DNA of 18,638 nt. Source: Candidatus Wolframiiraptor sp. EX4484-121. Its GTDB lineage: Archaea; Thermoproteota; Nitrososphaeria_A; Caldarchaeales; Wolframiiraptoraceae. The stretch is taken from the NCBI GenBank assembly GCA_002255105.1, contig NJEK01000014.1, positions 1 to 18,638 of the forward strand. The letters are read 5' to 3'. Both the position numbers and the translations under genes were made by a program. Positions 6,860 through 12,559 of the stretch are shown piece by piece. The notes under the pieces were generated by a model that was not told where the DNA came from, did not search any database, and worked only from the letters and a program-made list of their open reading frames with translations. Each line of letters starts with the position of its first letter. Position 1 is the stretch's first letter.

Positions 6860-7455
6860 AGCGGCTGACTCGTCCTTCTGAGAGGCTCCCTCACGAACAG
6901 CCTATGCCTCTCTTCATGATTCATTAGTTCTTGAAGGATTCTCTGGACGAGTATCTCGACCGGGTCCTGAACCCTTCCCCTCTTCTTCAGGTCCTCATAG
7001 CTCTCGAAGGGCTTCATCTCCCTCTCCGCGATGATCTTCAGAGCGATCTTCTTACCTATGCCCGGCATGAGTTCCAGCGCATGCATCTTAGGGGTCACAG
7101 GGGTGCATTTATTGAAGAACTCGACGAACCTCTCCTCATTCGACTCAACTATCTTTCTGACAGCGTTCTCAAGCTCATTCTTCGCACCTTGAGTTAGATC
7201 CTCGTAGTTTATCCTCCTAATAATCCTCAGGATACTCCTTGGAACATCCTTCCCAACGTAGATCCTAGTCCCTATCGGCGGCTTATGCTTTGGCGAGACC
7301 GCGGCCTCGAGCAGGGTGAAGAAGTCCTCGCCCAAGAGCTGGACTATAAGTTCTCCCCGAGAGAGGGTTATGTTTGGAAGCCTCGCCTTGAGCTCAGATG
7401 CAGGATAGATGTCTAAAACATATGCAAAGTCTTCATATTTCTTCTGCCTAACCAA
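6856..7455 (-). CDS. DUF655 protein with helix-hairpin-helix region
   Basis: 199 residues. The N-terminal half (YEDFAYVLDIYP, then GEDFFTLLEA, then IGTRIYVGKD) and a helix-hairpin-helix-like segment near 127-158 (LELMPGIGKKIALKII) match the archaeal DUF655 family, which is conserved between rpoF and ksgA. The function is not established; the HhH suggests nucleic-acid binding, and the context suggests transcription or ribosome maturation. The start is TTG at 7455. It sits 28 bp after rpoF and overlaps ksgA by 4 bp. Confidence 0.88.
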   Translation of the reverse strand: MVRQKKYEDFAYVLDIYPASELKARLPNITLSRGELIVQLLGEDFFTLLEAAVSPKHKPPIGTRIYVGKDVPRSILRIIRRINYEDLTQGAKNELENAVRKIVESNEERFVEFFNKCTPVTPKMHALELMPGIGKKIALKIIAEREMKPFESYEDLKKRGRVQDPVEILVQRILQELMNHEERHRLFVREPLRRTSQPL

Positions 7456-7483
7456 AGGCCAACAACCCCACGCTTAGATCGAG

Positions 7484-7843
7484 CTATCCCTCTTCACCCA
7501 TCTCCAAATACTTCTTGACCAGGTCTAATATTGCCCGCATCTTCTCCTCCGAAAACAGGAGGAAGGAGACGAGCCTCTTATATCCGCTGAGTATGGCCCT
7601 CAGCTCCTCGATATGCGTCGGACATATGTCGGCTATTTGGACGGCCTCCTCCCTCGTGAGCTCGAACTTCTCCATGAGCTCCTTGATGAGCTTCTCGGCC
7701 GCCTCGCTCGAGAGCTTCGAATACTTCCTGACGTAGTTTAGGACCCTCAGCTGCATGGAGTTAAGCTCCCCCTCCCTCTCCTCCATCAATCGTTTAACCT
7801 CCGGTATTGAGAGCGGGGTTTGGGATAAGATCTTCTTAGCCAT
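7484..7843 (-). CDS. rpoF: RNA polymerase subunit F (Rpo4/Rpb4)
   Basis: 119 residues with the Rpb4-type arrangement: an N-terminal PLSIPEVKRLMEERE segment, a helix TSMQLRV-like region (NSMQLRVLNYVRKYSKL), then the HRDC-like part with EEAVQIADICPTHIEELRAIL. Rpo4 pairs with Rpo7 to form the stalk of archaeal RNA polymerase. It lies 5 bp after rpl21e, the usual archaeal neighbour, and is mostly helical and acidic as expected. Confidence 0.93.
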   Translation of the reverse strand: MAKKILSQTPLSIPEVKRLMEEREGELNSMQLRVLNYVRKYSKLSSEAAEKLIKELMEKFELTREEAVQIADICPTHIEELRAILSGYKRLVSFLLFSEEKMRAILDLVKKYLEMGEEG

Positions 7844-7848
7844 CCTCC

Positions 7849-8142
7849 TCAGCCACCCCAGCTCGATAGGTGATCGGGTAGGATTGTGAGGATCTTCCGC
7901 TTATCTCCGAGCCTGACCCCCACGACGTAGGCCCTCCCCCTCCTCCCGAGTATCTCGCCTATCTTCCCGTGATATCTTCGATGAGGCATCCCCTTATGAA
8001 CCGCCGGATTTATCTTTATGGCAACCCTATCCCCGACCTTAAACTCCCTTAGATAGATCTCGGGGTTTGGGCCCTGCCTCGAACCCCTCGGCCTCGTCGA
8101 CACATCCCTAGACTTATACCTGAATCCCTTTGACTTCGGCAT
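7849..8142 (-). CDS. rpl21e: Ribosomal protein L21e
   Basis: 97 residues: MPKSKGFRYKSRDVSTRPRG, then FKVGDRVAIKINPAVHKGMPHRRYHGK and VGVRLGDKRK. These are the conserved features of archaeal/eukaryotic L21e, a large-subunit protein with an SH3-like barrel. It is the first gene of the minus-strand operon that continues into rpoF, DUF655, ksgA, rpl10e and rnhA. A TATA-like box about 27-35 bp before the ATG separates it from the JAMM gene upstream. Confidence 0.95.
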   Translation of the reverse strand: MPKSKGFRYKSRDVSTRPRGSRQGPNPEIYLREFKVGDRVAIKINPAVHKGMPHRRYHGKIGEILGRRGRAYVVGVRLGDKRKILTILPDHLSSWGG

Positions 8143-8168
8143 TTCTAATCATTTTTAAGGTATAGGCG

Positions 8169-8177
8169 ATTTAAAAG
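8169..8177 (-). promoter_or_regulatory. TATA-like box for the rpl21e operon
   Basis: On the minus strand CTTTTAAAT is centred 31 bp upstream of the rpl21e ATG (8142), within the 55 bp gap after the JAMM gene. This suggests the translation operon has its own promoter and does not depend on the JAMM transcript. Confidence 0.55.
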
Positions 8178-8197
8178 CTTTAAGAACGGCCGTCTGC

Positions 8198-8827
8198 TCA
8201 GCTCCTCGCGAGCTTCTCCTTAAACTTCTTGATGACCGAGCTCAGCGATGGGGGCAGCGAACCCCCCTCATAGATCTCGACCTCCTCAACCCTTCTAGGG
8301 GTTCCCAGGTATTTGAGTTCGACCAGCTCCATTCCTTGGATGGTGCTCTCCAAGACCTTCCTCCTATGAATCCCGATCGTTGTTCTGACTTGGACCACCC
8401 TCCCCCTCCTATCGAGCCTGAAGACCTTAAACTTTAGATCCCTAAGCCTCCTAGTCTTCGCATAGCCCAAGGGATCCACGACCAAGGCGACCGCCTTCGG
8501 GAACATCGCCTGATACCTCCTCTGGGTCTCGATATCTATCGCGGATAAGAATAAGCTGAATCCTGGATGGGAGTGATACCATCCAACTATATATAGTCCA
8601 GGCCTATTTCTCAAAACCCACTCCGCAGCTGCGGCCATAGTGTCCTCATCTAGGTAGACGAATCCGGAGGTGGCTCTCTGCGCACCGGTCACAGCATCCC
8701 AGATCTCTAGGACATCTTTTTTCTTAAGATATTTCCCTATTAGGAGCCCGGCGACCTCCCTCTCAAGATCACTTAGTGTGTGTTTGATCACCTTCCCGAT
8801 CGCAAGAGGGTAGATTCGCGCCCTCAT
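8198..8827 (-). CDS. JAMM/MPN+ metalloprotease, Rpn11-like deubiquitinase
   Basis: 209 residues. The JAMM zinc motif is complete: Glu24 (REVAGLLIGK), His85 and His87 (GWYHSHPGF), Ser95 and Asp98 (LSAIDIETQ). Eukaryotic Rpn11 uses the same residues to cut the isopeptide bond after ubiquitin Gly76. In Caldiarchaeum the neighbouring homologue processes and removes the archaeal Ubl (published work on that system). Residues after about 140 form an extra C-terminal region rich in basic residues, with no clear domain. The gene is divergent from ubl with a 170 bp shared control region. In this window Ubl already ends in Gly-Gly, so deconjugation, not maturation, is the more likely job. Confidence 0.92.
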   Translation of the reverse strand: MRARIYPLAIGKVIKHTLSDLEREVAGLLIGKYLKKKDVLEIWDAVTGAQRATSGFVYLDEDTMAAAAEWVLRNRPGLYIVGWYHSHPGFSLFLSAIDIETQRRYQAMFPKAVALVVDPLGYAKTRRLRDLKFKVFRLDRRGRVVQVRTTIGIHRRKVLESTIQGMELVELKYLGTPRRVEEVEIYEGGSLPPSLSSVIKKFKEKLARS

Positions 8828-8949
8828 CCCAACTTATGTTTAAGTCTCCTTAGGATGGATTTAATGTTACCTATCCCGTCTATCCGGTAATCTCATGGTA
8901 TCTCGCCGAAGATTTCTCTAGGATTCTCGTAGATCGTCTCCCACCTAAC

Positions 8950-8958
8950 ACTTATATA
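8950..8958 (+). promoter_or_regulatory. TATA-like box for ubl
   Basis: ACTTATATA lies 21 bp before the GCGGATTGGTG element and 39 bp before the ubl ATG. The predicted transcription start falls on or near that element, giving a leader of about 15-20 nt. Confidence 0.6.
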
Positions 8959-8978
8959 GAGTGTGCAGATTGTTTAAA

Positions 8979-8989
8979 GCGGATTGGTG
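8979..8989 (+). repeat. GCGGATTGGTG element, copy 1 (before ubl)
   Basis: The 11-base string GCGGATTGGTG is found here and again, identical, at 10968-10978 before the RING gene; its last 8 bases recur at 11261-11268 before the coiled-coil gene. Each copy follows an AT-rich TATA-like stretch by about 20-24 bp. The GGTG end could pair with the 3' end of archaeal 16S rRNA, so here it can act as the ribosome-binding site for the ATG at 8998 (8 nt spacing). It may also mark the transcription start. Confidence 0.5.
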
Positions 8990-8997
8990 TAGAAGGT

Positions 8998-9234
8998 ATG
9001 AAGATAAAGGTCGTTCCCGCGATAGGTGGAGGGAGCCCGATAGAGCTTGAGGTCTCTCCGACGACCACGATAGGGGCGATAAGGGCGAAGGTATGCGCCA
9101 TGAAGAGGCTTCCACCGGACACCACCAGATTAACCTATAGGGGTAGGGCGCTGAAAGACGTTGAAACCCTGGCATCTCTCGGGGTACAGGATGGAGACAA
9201 GCTTGTATTGATAACGAGAACCGTTGGAGGCTGA
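8998..9234 (+). CDS. Ubiquitin-like modifier ending in Gly-Gly
   Basis: A 78-residue beta-grasp protein much closer to ubiquitin than to MoaD. MKIKVVP (strand 1) is followed by PIELEVSPTTTIGAIRAKV (strand 2 and main helix), LPPDTTRLTYRGRALKD (compare the LIFAGKQLED region of ubiquitin), VETLASLGVQDGDKLVLIT and a final RTVGG. The stop codon follows the second glycine directly, so no pro-peptide needs removal before activation. Lysines are at 2, 4, 31, 36, 53 and 68, so chain formation is possible in principle. It is the substrate of the E1 and E2 downstream (inference from family and order). It has its own TATA-like box and starts the plus-strand ubiquitin run. Confidence 0.93.
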   Translation: MKIKVVPAIGGGSPIELEVSPTTTIGAIRAKVCAMKRLPPDTTRLTYRGRALKDVETLASLGVQDGDKLVLITRTVGG

Positions 9235-9294
9235 GCTACAGCAACGTAGATCTCTCAAAAATAATTTTTAGGTATGCATCCGAAAAAGAGTTAC

Positions 9295-9338
9295 AGGAGA
9301 ATTTTATGAGAATTATTGGCGCCGATCCTCCGGGTTAA
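9295..9338 (+). other. Strong Shine-Dalgarno plus 10-codon ORF overlapping the E2 start
   Basis: AGGAG at 9295-9299 lies 6 nt before an ATG at 9306, the best ribosome-binding arrangement near the E2 gene. That ATG opens a frame reading MRIIGADPPG and stops at 9336-9338. The E2 frame is one step away and has only TTG 9316, GTG 9355 or ATG 9370 as starts. It may be a leader peptide, or the true E2 N-terminus with a one-base insertion in the sequence. Confidence 0.45.
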
Positions 9339-9855
9339 GGTTAATTACAGGCCTGTGAACTTCTATCTAATGGCTTTGCTGGCAGAGCTTCCTGAGCCGC
9401 TATGGTATAAGAGGCTCGCGATCGAGTATAAGCTCATGCACGAGCATGAGCCATTATTCGATATAGTTGAGGGCGATTTAACGCATTATGAGGGGGTTTT
9501 GATAGGCTCGGGGCTCTATGAGGGTGGATACTTTAGGGTTGAGATTATCCTGTCGAGAAGCTTTCCATTCGTTCCGCCGAAGGTTATCTGGTGGACCAGG
9601 ATATGGCATCCCAACTTCACCGACGAGGTTCCGGCGAGGATCTGTGAGTCTATCTTTAAGGATGATTGGAAACCCCCCCTCCACCTGATAACCGTTATAG
9701 GGGCCTTGAGGAACCTCCTGAATAACCCGAATCCGGATGATCCATTAAACACCATAGCGGCGATGGAGATGAAGTTTAGACCGGACGTATTTAAGGCGAG
9801 GGTTAGGCAATATATCGAGCTCTACGCGAGACCTGAAAAATCGTTAATAAAGTAA
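9316..9855 (+). CDS. E2-like ubiquitin-conjugating enzyme (UBC fold)
   Basis: 179 residues from TTG 9316. The N-terminal helix is LWYKRLAIEYKLM; the core strands run YEGVLIGSGLYEGGYFRVEI and FPFVPPKVIW, followed by HPN (98-100). The catalytic Cys is Cys110 in RICESIFKDDWKP, and the helix ends in LNNPNPDDPLN. Spacing from HPN to Cys and the DDWKP and PNPDDPLN signatures match canonical E2s closely. It accepts Ubl from the E1 and passes it on with RING E3s (family knowledge). The true start is uncertain: TTG 9316 is far from the AGGAG, and ATG 9370 would give 161 residues with the E2 helix near the N-terminus. A 13 bp gap separates it from the E1 gene. Confidence 0.93.
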   Translation: MAPILRVKVNYRPVNFYLMALLAELPEPLWYKRLAIEYKLMHEHEPLFDIVEGDLTHYEGVLIGSGLYEGGYFRVEIILSRSFPFVPPKVIWWTRIWHPNFTDEVPARICESIFKDDWKPPLHLITVIGALRNLLNNPNPDDPLNTIAAMEMKFRPDVFKARVRQYIELYARPEKSLIK

Positions 9856-9868
9856 AATAGATGGCTTC

Positions 9869-10940
9869 ATGAGATCTAATCGAATGCCCGGTTCGAATGA
9901 GATGGAGCTAAGCGGCGAATTGCTGGAGCGATATGATAGGCAGCTCAGGCTTGAGGGATGGGATCAGAAGAAGCTAATGGATTCTGAGGTGATCATAGTT
10001 GGGGTTGGGGCGATAGGATGCGAGCTAGCGAAGAACCTTACGTTGATGGGTGTTGGAAAGATAGTCTTGGTGGATAATGATGTGATCGAGTTGTCGAATC
10101 TGAATAGGCAGATGCTCTTCACGGACTCCGATATCGGGAGGCCAAAGGCAGAGGTAGCTGCCGAAAAGCTCAAGTCCATGAACCCGTGGGTGAAGATCGA
10201 GGCATATTATAGGGATGTCAGAGAATTCGATCTAGAGTTCTTCAAGGACTCGAACGTCGTAGCATCCTGCCTCGATAACTGGCCGACTAGGAGATGGTTG
10301 AACTCGCTGGCCGTCGAGCTCGATAAACCATTCGTCGACACCGCCATGGACGGGATGTACGCGAACATCCAGATAGTAATTCCGGGGAAGACCGCATGCC
10401 TCGAATGTCATGGGGAGGAGCTTATACCAAGGGATGTTCAGCTCGCCGAATGCACATGAAGATTTGAGGAAGGTTGTCGCGGATCTCCAAGAGAGGCTTA
10501 AGCCCAAAATGCCAGCGCTTCAAAGTATAGCCTCCACGATCGCCGGAATAGCGTCGACGGAGATAATCAAGATACTCCATGGGGGATCTCTTGGAGAGAT
10601 CCTCAACGGTTTGCTCGTCTACGATGGATTCAACTCGAGGTTCACGATCGTAAAGCTTGAGAGGAAAGAAGACTGCTTCGTGTGCGGGGATTACGTCATG
10701 GAGAGGGGAGTGGAGTTCAGGGTGAGGCCTGAAGAGACCGTCATGGAGCTGAAGAAGAGGATAGCCGAGAGATTCGGCTTCCCAGATCCAGAGCTGCTAT
10801 ATAGGAAATGGAGGCTGAGCGATGAGAAAAAGGTCTCCGAGCTTGGAATTAAATCCGGAGATGTGATCTACGTGGAGACCAGTAGGCGGTATATGCCTCT
10901 TCCACTTAAGGTGGAGTTGGGAGAGAGGATAAACGATTAA
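9869..10940 (+). CDS. E1-like ubiquitin-activating enzyme, frame broken at the catalytic Cys
   Basis: ThiF/E1-fold enzyme. Frame 1 (196 codons) carries the nucleotide loop GVGAIG (45-50), Asp69, NLNRQ (77-81), the Lys of GRPKAE (Lys93), Asp136 (CLDN), zinc Cys177/Cys180 (CLEC) and ends AECT then TGA at 10457. Cys195-Thr is the catalytic Cys-Thr motif of SUMO/NEDD8/ubiquitin E1s. The +1 frame continues at once with EDLRKVVADL, then the crossover helix SIASTIAGIASTEIIKIL, the second zinc pair CFVC and a ubiquitin-fold domain (about 280-350) ending near VSELGIKSGD and the LPLKVEL strand. Skipping the T at 10457 gives one 356-residue protein. The cause may be programmed +1 frameshifting, a split enzyme (second part from ATG 10410 or 10434) or an indel error. 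ATG 9902 is an alternative start. Confidence 0.88.
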
Positions 10941-10978
10941 TATGATTATTGAGACACATTGATTGATGCGGATTGGTG
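10935..10978 (+). promoter_or_regulatory. Putative promoter/initiator before the RING gene, GCGGATTGGTG copy 2
   Basis: A TATA-like GATTAATATG (10935-10944) is followed 23 bp later by GCGGATTGGTG (10968-10978), the same order as before ubl. Here the TTG and GTG of the element are themselves the candidate start codons of the RING frame (10973 or 10976), because a stop lies just upstream (10964) and no ATG follows soon. A leaderless transcript is likely. Confidence 0.45.
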
Positions 10979-11230
10979 AGAAAGTTTATCCTTAGGGAGC
11001 CGATCTGCGAGGGCTTCTGGGATCCATGGCAGGCCAGCGAGCAGATCTTAAAGCCGCCCGAGAAACTTAGACCTAAAAGGATATGCCAGATATGCTTATC
11101 GGAGATAGAGGAGGGGGTCTCCTACGTGGAATGTCCGCACTGCGGGAACCTGATGCATAGGAGCTGTCTTGAGAACTGGGTGAAGGTTAAGGGCAACGTC
11201 TGTCCGGTCTGCGGCAGACCCCTACCCTAA
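10973..11230 (+). CDS. Small RING-finger protein, candidate soluble E3
   Basis: 85 residues. Zinc ligands are Cys38, Cys41, Cys54, Cys57, His62, Cys65, Cys77 and Cys80, a C4HC3 order with spacing x2-x12-x2-x4-x2-x11-x2. The hydrophobic residues RING E3s use to hold E2 are present: Ile40 between the first Cys pair, Trp69 in CLENW and Pro78 in CPVC, with Arg82 just after. The order resembles Nse1-type variant RINGs more than the common C3HC4 form. It corresponds to the small RING protein that closes the Caldiarchaeum cluster. The N-terminal 35 residues have no known domain. The start is TTG 10973 or GTG 10976, leaderless by position. Confidence 0.9.
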   Translation: MVRKFILREPICEGFWDPWQASEQILKPPEKLRPKRICQICLSEIEEGVSYVECPHCGNLMHRSCLENWVKVKGNVCPVCGRPLP

Positions 11231-11268
11231 ATTAAACTTAAGCATTAGAATTCTCATTAAGATTGGTG
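11231..11268 (+). promoter_or_regulatory. Putative promoter/initiator before coiled-coil gene, partial copy 3 of the element
   Basis: ATTAAACTTA (11231-11240) is followed by AGATTGGTGATGG. GATTGGTG (11261-11268) repeats the core of the element before ubl and the RING gene and touches the ATG at 11269. The shared arrangement suggests common control of the three genes. Confidence 0.4.
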
Positions 11269-11625
11269 ATGGAGATGGGGGAGAAGGAGGAGATAGAGAT
11301 TCGGCCAAGCTATCTTGAGACTCCGGGCGGAAAGAGGGTCGCGACCTACGAGTTCGCGATGAGCCTAGCGAAGGCCATAAAGATAATGTATGAGGACGAT
11401 CTCAATAAGCTTGAGGAGAGGGTGAATAAATTGGAGGAGATGGCCAGAGTATTTCAAGAGTTTGAATCCAGGCTAAGTAGCATGGAGAAGTCTCTCGACG
11501 AACTTGAGAGGAGGCTCGAACTAGATCTCGGAGACATATCGGATAAGCTTTCGGCGTTGATAGACGCTTTCCACGAACTTGCAGAGAAGGTTGAGAGATT
11601 AGAGGATGTTTTGGCTAGGGGCTGA
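11269..11625 (+). CDS. Acidic coiled-coil protein in the ubiquitin cluster
   Basis: About 118 residues, mostly charged. An N-terminal IEIRPSYLETPGGKRVATYEF segment of unknown fold is followed by AMSLAKAIKIMYEDDLNKL and then heptad-like repeats (VNKLEEMARVFQEFESRL, MEKSLDELERRLELDL, FHELAEKVERLEDVLARG), predicting a parallel coiled coil to the C-terminus. I do not recognise a family. ATG 11269 or ATG 11275 are both possible starts. It follows the RING gene by 38 bp and its end overlaps the oppositely oriented long coiled-coil gene by 11 bp. Position suggests a scaffold, adaptor or target in the Ubl pathway, but this is inference. Confidence 0.75.
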   Translation: MEMGEKEEIEIRPSYLETPGGKRVATYEFAMSLAKAIKIMYEDDLNKLEERVNKLEEMARVFQEFESRLSSMEKSLDELERRLELDLGDISDKLSALIDAFHELAEKVERLEDVLARG

Positions 11626-12448
11626 GGAAGGCTCGACGCATATCCGCCAAGATCTTCTCAAGGCTTCCCCTCCTCTCCTCAAGCTCCTTTATCTCGGCTT
11701 CAAGCCTACGCTTTCTCTCGCTTAAGACGTTCAGTTCTCCCCGCAATCTGGCGACCTCTTTCTCAAGCTTCTCGGCCTCCATCTCCCTCTCCTTGAGCTT
11801 CGCGATGGCGTCCTTTAGCTCCGCCTCCCTCCTAACGAGCCTCTCAAGCCTTATCTCCCTTATCCTAAAGTCCCTCAATATCCCCTTGGCCATCTCGTCA
11901 AACTTGTTCTTCATCTCCTCAAGCCCCTTTAGATAGCGCTCGGAGAGCTCGTTGATCCTGCTTTCAAGCTCCATCTTCCTGTGCTCAAGATCTTCCAGCT
12001 CAGCCTCTCTTAGGTTAAGCTCCCTTTCCTTTTTCTCAAGCTCATCTCTCCACCTATTTATCTCCTCGCGCATCATCATCAATTCATCCCTCTCCTTCTT
12101 CAAGGCCTCGATCTGGCGTCTAACCTCCTCCCTCTCCCTGCTCAGGTTATCGACTATATCCTTGATCCCCTCTTGGACCGAGAGCAACGTGTTCTCATAG
12201 TATCTAACTATCGTCAATTCCTCCGCTACCCTCTCAGCACTATTGATGAACGTCTCAAGTTTCGATTTAATCACCTCAGGCTGAGCAGCGACCTCTTGAG
12301 TTAAGTTGAGGAGGTTTACGAGCTTATCCTCGATCCTTGAGAGGGATTCATCGAGCTTTGAGGAAAGTGAATTCTCAAGTCCAGCTATCCTCTCAGAGAT
12401 GGATCTCTCAAGCTCCTCAAACTTATCCTTCTTACCGAAGGGGCTCAT
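11615..12448 (-). CDS. Long coiled-coil protein in the ubiquitin cluster
   Basis: 277 residues, almost entirely predicted coiled coil. An N-terminal segment (FEELERSISERIAGLENSL, then SRIEDKLVNLLNLTQEV) precedes a less regular middle (about 50-95), then continuous Glu/Lys/Arg/Leu heptads from about 100 to the end, including WRDELEKKERELNLREAE and AEIKELEERRG. No globular domain, ATPase motif or membrane span is visible, so similarity to SMC or kinesin rods would only be compositional. Transcribed toward the short coiled-coil gene and away from the membrane RING gene, with which it shares a divergent promoter region. Function unknown; pairing with the short coiled-coil protein is an attractive guess. 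Confidence 0.8.
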   Translation of the reverse strand: MSPFGKKDKFEELERSISERIAGLENSLSSKLDESLSRIEDKLVNLLNLTQEVAAQPEVIKSKLETFINSAERVAEELTIVRYYENTLLSVQEGIKDIVDNLSREREEVRRQIEALKKERDELMMMREEINRWRDELEKKERELNLREAELEDLEHRKMELESRINELSERYLKGLEEMKNKFDEMAKGILRDFRIREIRLERLVRREAELKDAIAKLKEREMEAEKLEKEVARLRGELNVLSERKRRLEAEIKELEERRGSLEKILADMRRAFLSP

Positions 12449-12473
12449 CTTCCCCCAAACTCTAGATCATGAC

Positions 12474-12482
12474 ATATAAAAA
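12474..12482 (-). promoter_or_regulatory. TATA-like box for the long coiled-coil gene
   Basis: On the minus strand TTTTTATAT is centred about 30 bp before the ATG at 12448, predicting a leaderless or very short-leader transcript. Confidence 0.5.
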
Positions 12483-12510
12483 CTGTTTCCTCCCAGAATT
12501 TAATGGAACT

Positions 12511-12519
12511 CTTATAAAA
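12511..12519 (+). promoter_or_regulatory. TATA-like box for the membrane RING gene
   Basis: CTTATAAAA is a near-ideal archaeal TATA box. It lies 41-49 bp before the GTG at 12560, giving a predicted leader of about 15-20 nt. It is divergent from the coiled-coil promoter 30 bp away. Confidence 0.6.
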
Positions 12520-12559
12520 GGCCATGTAGAAACCTCCCTAGAGAGGTGGAGATGGGAAG

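Noticed and set aside
9884..9898. TpsiC-loop-like GGTTCGAAT near the E1 start, considered as a tRNA end
   Set aside because: No acceptor stem or anticodon arm can be drawn around it and it lies in the E1 N-terminal coding region.
10410..10940. Second E1 reading frame as an independent gene
   Set aside because: Its first ~15 codons read a shadow of the conserved E1 zinc/catalytic segment, and the rest is the direct continuation of the E1. A restart inside the overlap remains possible, so it is listed only as an option under the E1.
11952..12200. Plus-strand Ser/Leu-rich open frame
   Set aside because: It is the antisense shadow of the long coiled-coil gene, with the serine/leucine bias expected from reversed Glu/Lys/Arg codons.
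11615..12448. SMC or Rad50-type ATPase rod
   Set aside because: No Walker A, Walker B or signature motif occurs; only heptad composition is shared.
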